A stretch of DNA of 64,000 bases from Chloroflexota bacterium (lineage in GTDB: Bacteria; Chloroflexota; Dehalococcoidia; Lucifugimonadales; GCA-2722455). Each line of letters starts with the position of its first letter. The stretch's first letter is position 1. Position numbers and translations under genes: made by a program. Location: the NCBI GenBank assembly GCA_002722455.1, contig PBMB01000012.1, positions 62,001 to 126,000 of the forward strand, given 5' to 3'. This document shows positions 8,307 to 15,775 of this stretch, in pieces. The notes under the pieces were generated by a model. That model had not been told where the DNA came from and did not search any database. It worked only from the letters and a program-made list of their open reading frames with translations.

Positions 8307-8831
8307 ATGGTCAATCAAAACCTTATTAATCGCATTAAATCCATTTCGGAAAGAGACAACAACTTTAAAAGCAATGGTTCTTCTGCTTTTATCATCACAC
8401 CGCTTGTTGTGCTTTTTAATATCGTCTTCCTTTTGTGTTTTTCTGTTGTTATGTATTTTTTCTTTACTGGAAACCATGCGATCTATGGAACAGTATTTAT
8501 TTTTACTGTCATTCTTTCTTTTTTTAGTTTCTTCATAAGTACTTTAACTAACATTATTGGTATTCGAGAAGATTTTGACAAACATTTCTTGATTCCTATC
8601 CTTGGTTTTATTTTAAATAAAAAACTTCTTTTTCCTGAAAATTCTGTTAAAGAAAAATATAAAGAATTTTGTGATAAACAGAAAAAAGATAGACAATATG
8701 CTTTAGCCTTAATTAATTCTGAAAAGCTTGGTATTAATAATGAAATGAAGCAATTTTTAAATAAAGATGAATTCGAAATTTACAAAAAACTCGTTTCCGA
8801 CCACTTAAAACTTTATCAACAAAAACTTTAA
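8307..8831 (+). CDS. two-pass membrane protein (174 aa)
   Basis: The start is set at 8307 (MVNQNLINRIKSI) behind AAAGAGA. The ORF-track extension covers the promoter region. Two membrane segments (~28-52 and ~60-80) are followed by a Lys-rich cytoplasmic tail, the same architecture as the 6123 product. Function unknown. Confidence 0.75.
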   Translation: MVNQNLINRIKSISERDNNFKSNGSSAFIITPLVVLFNIVFLLCFSVVMYFFFTGNHAIYGTVFIFTVILSFFSFFISTLTNIIGIREDFDKHFLIPILGFILNKKLLFPENSVKEKYKEFCDKQKKDRQYALALINSEKLGINNEMKQFLNKDEFEIYKKLVSDHLKLYQQKL

Positions 8832-8836
8832 ATATT

Positions 8837-8865
8837 AAAGGCATATCTTATCATATGCCTTTTTT
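8837..8865 (+). terminator. terminator
   Basis: AAAGGCATAT/ATATGCCTTT stem plus T-run. TGCTATAAT of the next promoter starts two bases later. Confidence 0.85.
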
Positions 8866-8866
8866 A

Positions 8867-8875
8867 TGCTATAAT
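8867..8875 (+). promoter_or_regulatory. extended -10 promoter for 8916 gene
   Basis: TGCTATAAT, directly downstream of a terminator and 41 bases before the ATG. Confidence 0.75.
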
Positions 8876-8915
8876 ATCTATATATTAATTTTATAATCCA
8901 AAACAAAACCCTGAA

Positions 8916-9596
8916 ATGAGAAAGCTTTTAAGACAAGCAAAGCAAATTGCTACAAATGCTCCTGTTGGAACAAAACTTATGTGTCCTTGTGGTTGTGGAC
9001 AAGAATACCATAAGAAGCAAGGTCAAATCTTTCAGGACTCTGCTACTGGAAATCATAAAGATAAATATCATAACAATGTTCGCTCTACTGCAAATCACGC
9101 TCTTGATGGTGAAACATTAGAGCTTAGAAGAAAATTAAAAGCCTATGTACATAAACACTTTGAACTTTTAGACGTATTTAAAAGAAAAAACAAACCAAGT
9201 GTTAAAGCCAATAAAGTTGCTCAATTTGTAATGCCTAAATCATTACCTAAAGATTTTAATTCTGACAATATGATTAAGGTTATGGAATTAAACAAAGAAG
9301 TCTCTGCAGTTGCTAAGGTTGGTTCTCAGATTTTATGTTCTTGCGGTTGTAGCGATGTCATTACAAAAAACACTTATCAGCAAGTTTTTTCTCAGAAACG
9401 TGATACACAATGCAAAGACGATTTTCACAATAAAGTTCGTGGAGCTATGAAAATTGAAAAATCTCAATCAAATATTAAAGCATTTGAAGCATTTAAGAAA
9501 AATATCACTAAACAGTATAAAATTATTAAATCAACCCATAACAACGAAAGCGACGAAAATAATAAACCTAAAACAAGAAGAAAAATAAAGAGATAA
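8916..9596 (+). CDS. protein with two tandem treble-clef-like zinc fingers
   Basis: 226 residues containing two copies of one module: G-x-K-L-M-C-P-C-G-C...Q-I-F...K-D-K-Y-H-N-N-V-R, and G-S-Q-I-L-C-S-C-G-C...Q-V-F...K-D-D-F-H-N-K-V-R. The CxCGC plus (C)KDxxHN pattern resembles small zinc-binding fingers of phage and plasmid proteins. In copy one the third ligand Cys is replaced (HKDKYHN), while copy two keeps QCKDDFHN. The C-terminus is very basic, consistent with nucleic-acid binding. Exact role unknown. Confidence 0.75.
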   Translation: MRKLLRQAKQIATNAPVGTKLMCPCGCGQEYHKKQGQIFQDSATGNHKDKYHNNVRSTANHALDGETLELRRKLKAYVHKHFELLDVFKRKNKPSVKANKVAQFVMPKSLPKDFNSDNMIKVMELNKEVSAVAKVGSQILCSCGCSDVITKNTYQQVFSQKRDTQCKDDFHNKVRGAMKIEKSQSNIKAFEAFKKNITKQYKIIKSTHNNESDENNKPKTRRKIKR

Positions 9597-9597
9597 G

Positions 9598-9632
9598 AAA
9601 AAACCGTAAGAACACTTACGGTTTTCTTTTTT
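9598..9632. terminator. bidirectional terminator
   Basis: AACCGTAAG/CTTACGGTT stem between the zinc-finger gene and trpS. Confidence 0.85.
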
Positions 9633-10635
9633 AAAATAATGACAATCCTAGCCCTTGTTTAATTTTTTCACAAGTCTCACCTGTTATTATTTGAGACTTT
9701 TCTGTGCCTTCTTTCAACACTCTTATTAGCTCACCTTTGTCAGACATTAATTCTTGCCTTCTTTTTCTAAATGGTGTTATCAATTCAATTAAGCATTCTA
9801 GCAATACTTTTTTCGTTTGACCGTCTCCTAACCCACCACGTTGATAATGTGCTTTTAATTCTGCCAAATGAGCTTTATCTTTATAAAATGCGTCCAAGTA
9901 TGAAAATACAACATTACCCTCTATTTGACCAGGCATATCTATTGTTAAATGATTATCGTCGGTATACATTTTATTTACCAATTTTTTTAATTCTTTATTT
10001 GTAACGTCCAGTGTGATTGTATTTCCTGCCGATTTAGACATCTTTGTTTTACCGTCCAAACTTGGTAGTCTTGGCATATCGCTTAATAAAGAACGACATT
10101 CAGACAATACTGGCTTACCAACAATTGAATTCATTTTTCTTACTATTTCATTTGTTTGCTCTATCATAGGCAATTGATCATCACCTACTGGAATAAGTGT
10201 TGCGTTAAAAGCCGTTATATCAGCAGCTTGGCTTATCGGGTAATTTAAGAAACCAGCAGGAATTACTTTATCAAAACCTTTATTCTTTATTTCATTCCTT
10301 ACAGTTGGATTTCTTTCCAGTCTTGATACTGTTACTATATTACTATAAAACATAGTTAATTCTGCTAATGCAGGAAGTTTTGATTGAAGACAAATCGTTG
10401 TTTTCGTTGGATCAATACCCACTGATAAATAATCTGCTACGACATTTAATATATTTTCAGATACTTTTTTAGGATCATGACCATTATCAGTCAACCCTTG
10501 CATATCCGCTACTAATATTGTTTGATCGTGAGTTTCTTGTAACTCTACTCGTTTTAAAACTGAACCTGCTAAATGACCAAGGTGTAATTGACCTGTTGCT
10601 CTATCGCCTGTTAGTATAACTTCTTTCTTTGACAT
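9631..10635 (-). CDS. trpS: tryptophanyl-tRNA synthetase
   Basis: 334 residues, the normal length of bacterial TrpRS, a class I synthetase that charges tRNA-Trp in the cytoplasm. The HIGH signature is HLGH (residues 18-21) and the KMSKS signature is intact (198-202). QAADI and GDDQLPMIEQTNEI are also typical. The SD AGAGGA precedes the ATG. It is unclear whether this is the cell's only trpS or a second copy, as often found on accessory DNA. It is preceded by about 200 bases of structured leader. Confidence 0.93.
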   Translation of the reverse strand: MSKKEVILTGDRATGQLHLGHLAGSVLKRVELQETHDQTILVADMQGLTDNGHDPKKVSENILNVVADYLSVGIDPTKTTICLQSKLPALAELTMFYSNIVTVSRLERNPTVRNEIKNKGFDKVIPAGFLNYPISQAADITAFNATLIPVGDDQLPMIEQTNEIVRKMNSIVGKPVLSECRSLLSDMPRLPSLDGKTKMSKSAGNTITLDVTNKELKKLVNKMYTDDNHLTIDMPGQIEGNVVFSYLDAFYKDKAHLAELKAHYQRGGLGDGQTKKVLLECLIELITPFRKRRQELMSDKGELIRVLKEGTEKSQIITGETCEKIKQGLGLSLF

Positions 10636-10679
10636 AATTTTTTCCTCTTAGTTTAAATATTTTTCCACTAAAAAGACAA

Positions 10680-10860
10680 AATTATTTTATGATATGATTC
10701 AAACCTGCCTTTCTAGCGGATTTGAATTTTGTTTAAATGAAAGTATTCGCACCGCTCTAGTTATAGAGTGTGCCACCAAGACATATTTGTTGTTAAAATA
10801 TCTATTATCACTTTCATTTCTCTCTTTTGATATGAATATAATTACATCATAGTCCATTTT
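10680..10860 (-). promoter_or_regulatory. structured trpS leader (candidate regulatory RNA)
   Basis: AAATGAAAGT (10735-10744) is a perfect 10-base complement of ACTTTCATTT (10810-10819). It encloses a hairpin CTCTA/TAGAG on a four-base loop (10755-10768). On the trpS strand a second hairpin, UCAAAUC/GGUUUGA, follows. The position upstream of trpS suggests tryptophan- or tRNA-responsive control. I do not see a Trp-rich leader peptide or a canonical T-box. A TGATATGAT box at 10690 could instead start a + strand RNA, so the strand is not certain. Confidence 0.5.
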
Positions 10861-10918
10861 TTCATTATTTGCAAGAAAAAATAATTTCTTTTTTTATTTT
10901 GATTTGCTATATCCTTTT

Positions 10919-10927
10919 TGATATAAT
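10919..10927 (+). promoter_or_regulatory. extended -10 promoter for 10963 gene
   Basis: TGATATAAT, 36 bases before the ATG. Confidence 0.75.
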
Positions 10928-10962
10928 TTAGAAAATCAGTAAGATAAAGAGAGCACTTAATT

Positions 10963-11790
10963 ATGCAAGACTTAATCGGTAATGTTTTTTGTTTTGAAGA
11001 AAAATACATTCATAACAAAGAACTTAAAAAAGAAAATGGTAAGCATTTTTTACTTAAAAACGTAGAATATGAAAATGTTCGAATGGACAGATATAGTTCA
11101 GACACTAAGACGACTGGTGTCTTTGTTCAAGTAGAAGACAATAAAGTGTCTTCAAAAGAGATTAGACTTGTTATTGATTTTTGGGCTAATGATATTGACA
11201 TTCGCTCGTGTCCTGTTGTTCAGGTTGCTGTTGTAGATCCACAGTATGGATTTACCGACCCTTCGGTAGAGCCAATTTGTAAAACAGTTTTTAATCTTTC
11301 TTTGTTTTTAAAAAATAAACTTGGTGAAATTATTTTAAAAGACGATTTAGAAACTATTCTAAATTATGTTCATGACGCTGTTTCTGATAGTGTTCCCAAC
11401 ATCAAAGACGTTTTAACGGTTGAAGATCTTTGTGGTTTTTATGATTTTAATAGATCGGCATTTTATAAGCTTTCTTTCTATCATAAAAAACGAGTTTTTG
11501 AAGAAGGTGTTGATATCCTTGTACGATATTTAACAATGAAAATGTATAACGAAATTGAACCTTCTGAATCAAATATGCTCGATCTTACTATTTCAAAAGA
11601 ACAGTATGAAAACGTTAAATTCTTTATCTCATACAATGGTCTGAGAGTAAAATATTCAAACTCGATAGTTGAAGAATTTGCTTTGCGTGATTTTGAAGAC
11701 TTCATCTTACTTTTTGACTTTGAAAAAATGCAAAAAGAAAAAGATAAAATTGAAGCTTTTTTGATTGAAAAAAGTGTATCTTTATCTTGA
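10963..11790 (+). CDS. protein of unknown function (275 aa)
   Basis: Soluble, acidic. The N-terminal half looks beta-rich (HFLLKNVEYENVRMD...TTGVFVQVEDN), while the C-terminal half is helical (DFNRSAFYKLSFYHKKRVFEEGVDILVRYL). The SD AGAGAGC precedes the ATG. No family recognised. Confidence 0.75.
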   Translation: MQDLIGNVFCFEEKYIHNKELKKENGKHFLLKNVEYENVRMDRYSSDTKTTGVFVQVEDNKVSSKEIRLVIDFWANDIDIRSCPVVQVAVVDPQYGFTDPSVEPICKTVFNLSLFLKNKLGEIILKDDLETILNYVHDAVSDSVPNIKDVLTVEDLCGFYDFNRSAFYKLSFYHKKRVFEEGVDILVRYLTMKMYNEIEPSESNMLDLTISKEQYENVKFFISYNGLRVKYSNSIVEEFALRDFEDFILLFDFEKMQKEKDKIEAFLIEKSVSLS

Positions 11791-11869
11791 TTTCCTAATA
11801 TCACTTTGATATTATAATACCACTAAGAGGGAGTTAACATTCCCTTTTACACACACAAAAGGTTTTATT

Positions 11870-12289
11870 ATGAAAGTTACATTTACTAATGGTTTATCTA
11901 TCAAAACAACTGAACACCCAGAAGATTGCAATTTTATCGATTTTGAAAACGAATTTGGCACTTATTTGATTTCTGCTTCTGTGTTTACTGATTTAAAAGA
12001 GTTTTCTGATACTTGGAAAGATTTAGCTAAAAAAATGAATCTAGAAATTGTCACAAGTGAAAACTATGATTCAGAATATGTTCTTCAAGTTGGAGACATT
12101 CAGATGTTGTTTGATACTGAAGCTTCATACGTTCGAGTTTCAGAAACTCAACATAAAGAAGAATTTGAAGGTTCTTATTGGACAGTTGATGAGTTTGTAG
12201 AAGCACCAATGGAAGTATTAGGAGCTTTGGCAGGTTCATTATTTAGTAATGTTAACTCTCGACGATTTGTTGAAGAAATTATTGAATAA
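11870..12289 (+). CDS. protein of unknown function, first of two adjacent paralogues
   Basis: 139 residues. It shares with the next gene the start MKV.F.NG, a mid EYVLQVGD (EYVLVMDD in the partner) and Y-x-R-V. The duplication includes the start region: AGGTTTTATTATGAAAGTT occurs before and across both ATGs. The upstream promoter contains TTATAAT at about 11811. The two genes are 9 bases apart and form one unit. Function unknown. Confidence 0.75.
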   Translation: MKVTFTNGLSIKTTEHPEDCNFIDFENEFGTYLISASVFTDLKEFSDTWKDLAKKMNLEIVTSENYDSEYVLQVGDIQMLFDTEASYVRVSETQHKEEFEGSYWTVDEFVEAPMEVLGALAGSLFSNVNSRRFVEEIIE

Positions 12290-12298
12290 GGTTTTATT

Positions 12299-12691
12299 AT
12301 GAAAGTTGTTTTTGCCAATGGCACTGCTGCAGAGTTTGCAGAATACCCCTTAGACGTTGATCGTCTTACTTTACATACAAAAGATTCTGCATTTACTTTT
12401 ATTCACAATAAAATGGATAATACTGACTTTTTTCGAAAAGCTGTTGAATCCCTAGAAATGAAAGAACGTTTAACTGTTAATGACGGAACTGAATATGTTC
12501 TTGTTATGGATGATCTCGTTTTACGCATTGGTAAAAATTATGATTATATTCGAGTCACTTCAAAGCTTGAAGATGATATGTTTATGGCAAGCATTAGTGA
12601 TTTTACAACTATTGAATCAAGTATCAAGTCTTTAAATCGTCTTGCTTATTTGATTAATATTCATTGTTTTGAATATTTAGAAAATTATTAA
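12299..12691 (+). CDS. paralogue of the 11870 product
   Basis: 130 residues. It opens with MKVVFANGTAAEFAEYPLD and carries EYVLVMDDLVLRI and YDYIRVTS at positions matching the upstream paralogue. The C-termini diverge. It is cotranscribed, and no terminator is visible before the strong promoter at 12701. Confidence 0.75.
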   Translation: MKVVFANGTAAEFAEYPLDVDRLTLHTKDSAFTFIHNKMDNTDFFRKAVESLEMKERLTVNDGTEYVLVMDDLVLRIGKNYDYIRVTSKLEDDMFMASISDFTTIESSIKSLNRLAYLINIHCFEYLENY

Positions 12692-12700
12692 GTTTTTATA

Positions 12701-12729
12701 TTGACAAACGCATGGTAAAAAGATATAAT
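12701..12729 (+). promoter_or_regulatory. perfect sigma-70 promoter for a stand-alone RNA
   Basis: TTGACA and TATAAT, both exact consensus, 17 bases apart. One of the two consensus-perfect promoters I found in the window. Confidence 0.9.
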
Positions 12730-12735
12730 AACTAA

Positions 12736-12950
12736 AAAATAAGGTTTCGCTGAACAACTCAGACAGACGCTAGTACCGCCATACATTGTATGAGAAAAAC
12801 TTGTAAAAACCCTTTTGGGTATAGACAAGTGCCTTGTTTAATACTTGTCATTTCGGTGGCAAAGCTTAGAGAGTTTAGAAATGGGTTTGGCTCTAATGCT
12901 TGATACGACAAACTATTAGAAAAGAGAAGCCTTAGTGCTTCTCTTTTTGC
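12736..12950 (+). ncRNA. stand-alone structured non-coding RNA
   Basis: About 215 nt between a consensus promoter and an intrinsic terminator, without a plausible ORF. Helices seen: CUGA/UCAG (12750-12762); AUAC/GUAU (12781-12791); CUUGU/ACAAG (12800-12829) capped by ACCC-UUUU-GGGU; and CCGCC (12776-12780) with GGUGG (12855-12859) closing over the last two. GACAAGU (12824-12830) can alternatively pair with ACUUGUC (12843-12849), so two folds compete. It does not carry the 6S, tmRNA, SRP or RNase P signatures I know. Identity unknown. Confidence 0.8.
12921..12948 (+). terminator. terminator of the structured RNA
   Basis: AGAGAAGC/GCTTCTCT stem followed by a T-run. Confidence 0.9.
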
Positions 12951-12970
12951 TTTAGTTTAATTTATTTTTA

Positions 12971-12979
12971 TGTTATAAT
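12971..12979 (+). promoter_or_regulatory. extended -10 promoter for 13005 gene
   Basis: TGTTATAAT, 26 bases before the ATG. The 5' UTR must be short. Confidence 0.75.
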
Positions 12980-13004
12980 TATTCTTTATTTTTCAAGGTT
13001 TTTT

Positions 13005-13856
13005 ATGTATCTAAAATTATTAAATATTAATGAATTAGAACGTGGTAGATATGCTTTAATTAACTACGATAATTTCATGGAACAAATAAATATTGAAATC
13101 ACAAGTGTTGGTATTAATCAAATAGATGATAACGGAAAAATAATCATTTATGATATAGGAACTGAAATACTTGATCTGTATACGCATTTTTATCGTTGGA
13201 GAAAAGGTCTTGATCTTTTTAATACATCTATTACATATGAAAAATATATTGAAATTACAAAGCTAAAAAATATAAAAAACCCAACTTACCAAATTTTAGA
13301 TACAAAAGGGACAAAACTTCTAATTTACAAAAACAACAAAGGTAATGTTGTTTTTGATTTAAAGAAAAATGACATTCTAACCCTTAAAAAAGGTTCGGGT
13401 TGGAATGCTGTTAAGATGAAAAAAAAACATATATCTTTTGATAACACTATTGAGTTAAACGTTGAGGATTTACGTGCATTAAAACCTTTATTAACTAGAT
13501 TTGCCAAAACATTAATTTATGTGTCAAAATATGATGTCGAACTTATTGATGTCAATGGAAAAACCATTTTTATTTATCGATCTTCTGTTGCTACTGAATT
13601 TCGATTATGGTTTAGGATAAAAGATTCAATTATAAAATTTAAAAATATAGATTTTTCTTGTAATTCTTTTCTAGAACAGATATCACAAAAAGAATATACT
13701 CATTTAATTGATGACTACCCTTTAATTCAAAATGCCTCTAGTATTTTATTTCCAGATTCAATAGAAATTAATGGTTTTCATGCAAGAGCAATATTAAGAA
13801 TATTAGATTTGTTAAATGTTTACTCAGAAGAAAAATCTTTTTACCTAGATATATAA
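13005..13856 (+). CDS. protein of unknown function (283 aa)
   Basis: Lys/Ile/Asp-rich and soluble, with repeated beta-strand-like stretches of the type VELIDVNGKTIFIYRSS and YQILDTKGTKLLIYKNN. These two look like copies of one motif (I/V-D-x-x-G-T/K-x-L/I-x-I-Y), so the protein may contain an internal duplication. The SD CAAGG precedes the ATG. No family recognised. Confidence 0.75.
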   Translation: MYLKLLNINELERGRYALINYDNFMEQINIEITSVGINQIDDNGKIIIYDIGTEILDLYTHFYRWRKGLDLFNTSITYEKYIEITKLKNIKNPTYQILDTKGTKLLIYKNNKGNVVFDLKKNDILTLKKGSGWNAVKMKKKHISFDNTIELNVEDLRALKPLLTRFAKTLIYVSKYDVELIDVNGKTIFIYRSSVATEFRLWFRIKDSIIKFKNIDFSCNSFLEQISQKEYTHLIDDYPLIQNASSILFPDSIEINGFHARAILRILDLLNVYSEEKSFYLDI

Positions 13857-13948
13857 ACCAGAAATGAAAGCAAAATGATTTCTAAAAATGTTATGACTTG
13901 TAACGACATTAACGAGCTTGACGATAGTGGAAACTTTTCTAACCACAA

Positions 13949-13977
13949 AAAAGAACTCCAATCGGAGTTCTTCTTTT
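13949..13977 (+). terminator. terminator
   Basis: AAGAACTCC/GGAGTTCTT stem with a T-rich tail. The ~90 bases between the 13005 gene and this hairpin hold an open frame (ATG at 13875) that runs through the terminator, so I do not call it a gene. Confidence 0.85.
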
Positions 13978-13998
13978 ATACCTTTTTTATTTTGTTTA

Positions 13999-14007
13999 TG
14001 TTATAAT
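13999..14007 (+). promoter_or_regulatory. extended -10 promoter for 14038 gene
   Basis: TGTTATAAT, 31 bases before the ATG. Confidence 0.75.
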
Positions 14008-14037
14008 TGATTATATTTTAATAAAGTGAGTAATATT

Positions 14038-14529
14038 ATGTTAGAACAAATAACCTTATTCGTTGTCATTGCACTAATATTGACCAAAATTATTTCTGTT
14101 ATTTCTGAACGCTTAGACGAAAAATTTATGAACACTTATGAGTCTGAGTATTCTGCTGACGATATTAGAAAAATCGAGCATCATTTTTTTAATTGGTTCT
14201 ATCATAATGTTATGTCAAAAAATCTTAAATCTCGTTATACAAAAAAAGAAGAATTTCATATCATTCACTTATTTGAAGACATCCACGCCTGTCCGTTCGA
14301 CGATTATTCAAAAGAATTGAAATATTTAAAAATCAAGTACGGTATTAAAATTGATTGTGTCGAAAACAACAGTATTCTAGGTGAATATTACTTTACTCTG
14401 AACGAAAGCTTACTTAATTCTATTCTTGAAAAACAAAAAGAAACAAAGAGTCTTTATCGATTAAAACCTATTAAAGATTCTGAAGTTAAAAATATGGTTG
14501 AAAAACATAATACGATTTTTAGTTTTTAA
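14038..14529 (+). CDS. membrane-anchored protein of unknown function
   Basis: 163 residues from the ATG at 14038 (MLEQITLFVVIALILTKIISV). The GTG at 14026 lies within the SD. One N-terminal hydrophobic helix is followed by a charged, largely helical cytoplasmic domain with an HHFFNWFYHNV stretch. No recognised family. Confidence 0.7.
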   Translation: MLEQITLFVVIALILTKIISVISERLDEKFMNTYESEYSADDIRKIEHHFFNWFYHNVMSKNLKSRYTKKEEFHIIHLFEDIHACPFDDYSKELKYLKIKYGIKIDCVENNSILGEYYFTLNESLLNSILEKQKETKSLYRLKPIKDSEVKNMVEKHNTIFSF

Positions 14530-14582
14530 ATGAAATATTTATCTTCTTCTGATTGTCTAATCATCAACTTAAGGAGGTAAAT

Positions 14583-14783
14583 ATGGCAACAAATGTAGAA
14601 CGTTGGCAAAAAGAAGCAAGAGAACAAGATATGCATTTTGTTGAGTATCGAGTGGGAGAAACAAACGTTTATCTCTTATCTTGTGGTCATGAACAAAGAT
14701 TGACGCCTAATCAAGTTACAAGCGGAGAATATGAATGTTCTGTATGTAAAATGAAAAAAGTTGATTTAGATCTCAATTATTAA
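14583..14783 (+). CDS. single zinc-ribbon protein related to the next gene's repeats
   Basis: 66 residues with the start at 14583 behind a perfect AAGGAGGT SD. CGHEQRLTPNQVTSGEYECSVC matches each zinc-ribbon repeat of the adjacent 274-residue protein (CGHTQKIRSDKVVSGQFQCRKC). It is thus a free-standing copy of that module, possibly a DNA-binding competitor or a remnant of duplication. Confidence 0.8.
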   Translation: MATNVERWQKEAREQDMHFVEYRVGETNVYLLSCGHEQRLTPNQVTSGEYECSVCKMKKVDLDLNY

Positions 14784-14786
14784 TTT

Positions 14787-14815
14787 AAAAAGATACTATT
14801 TAGTATCTTTTTTTT
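14787..14815 (+). terminator. terminator
   Basis: AAGATACTA/TAGTATCTT stem with T8. Confidence 0.85.
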
Positions 14816-14881
14816 CGAAGCCTGGAATGATTATTCTTTTCTTGATATATTTATCATTCGTTTTTTGAAAGAGAATACTAA

Positions 14882-15706
14882 ATGTGTAAAAAAAGTGACA
14901 AATTAATTTCTAATGCAAAAGAAAAAGGATTAACTTATCTTAATAGAGATGAAGGTCGCTATCATCTATATCGTTTTAACGATTGTGGACATACACAAAA
15001 AATCCGTTCCGATAAAGTTGTTTCAGGTCAATTTCAATGTAGAAAGTGTAATGAAGCAGAATATCAAAAAGAAGCTGAAAAACACAACCTAACTCTTGTT
15101 GAGTTTAAAAAATCATCTTGCGGAAATCATGTTTATCGATTCAATGAATGTGGACATACGCAAGAAATTAGAACTGACAATCTTAAGTTTGGTAAATTTA
15201 GATGTAAAACTTGCAGTGAAGAAAAACATAAAGCTGCAGCAGAACAATATAATCTTAAAATAATTAAACACCTTCAATCTGATAAATACCTTTACGAGCT
15301 TCCTTGTGGACACACAAAAGAAATTTCTCGTTCAAAAGTATTAGTTGGTTCTTTCCAATGCCAGATTTGTGATGCTAGTTATCACACTCAACCTTCAAAA
15401 TTATATCTTGTAAAAATGTATAATAGATTAACTCGTAAATCTTGGATTAAATTAGGGATTGCTAAAAATATAGAGCATAGAATTAAAAATTATGGATTGA
15501 GCAGCTTCATTACCACAAAAATTTTATTTGAAAAAGACTTTGAAACTCATTTAGCTGCATTAACGATTGAACAAAACCTTCATTCTAAATATAAAGATAA
15601 AAAAGTAGACCCTAAACTCATGAGACAATATATGAAATCTGGTTTTTCTGAATGCTATCCTTTTTCTTTCTTTAAAACAATTAATCAAGAAATACTTGTT
15701 AATTAA
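14882..15706 (+). CDS. three zinc ribbons fused to a GIY-YIG-like (T5orf172-type) nuclease domain
   Basis: 274 residues. Three repeats of CGHTQ.IR.D....G.F.C..C occupy residues ~30-165. A C-terminal domain follows with LYLVKMYNRLTRKSWIKLGIAKNIEHRIKNYGL, the usual Y-x-V-K...K-x-G-I-A...R...Y pattern of GIY-YIG/T5orf172-type domains. Such domains cut DNA in phage and mobile-element proteins, and the ribbons would supply DNA binding. The catalytic Tyr/Arg/Glu set is only partly recognisable, so activity is unproven. It may be a homing-type or defence nuclease. Confidence 0.7.
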   Translation: MCKKSDKLISNAKEKGLTYLNRDEGRYHLYRFNDCGHTQKIRSDKVVSGQFQCRKCNEAEYQKEAEKHNLTLVEFKKSSCGNHVYRFNECGHTQEIRTDNLKFGKFRCKTCSEEKHKAAAEQYNLKIIKHLQSDKYLYELPCGHTKEISRSKVLVGSFQCQICDASYHTQPSKLYLVKMYNRLTRKSWIKLGIAKNIEHRIKNYGLSSFITTKILFEKDFETHLAALTIEQNLHSKYKDKKVDPKLMRQYMKSGFSECYPFSFFKTINQEILVN

Positions 15707-15775
15707 TATTTTTTATATTGCTTTTTTATATTGCTTTAGTTATTATCGCAAAAAAATAATATAAAAGGTTGCAAT

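Noticed and set aside
12741-12770. RNase P RNA (GCTGA...CAGACAG resembles its 5' end)
   Set aside because: The conserved GAGGAAAGUCC and ACAGAA elements are missing and the length is too short.
13875-14006. Possible 43-codon ORF after the 13005 gene
   Set aside because: It lacks an SD and runs straight through the intrinsic terminator and next promoter.
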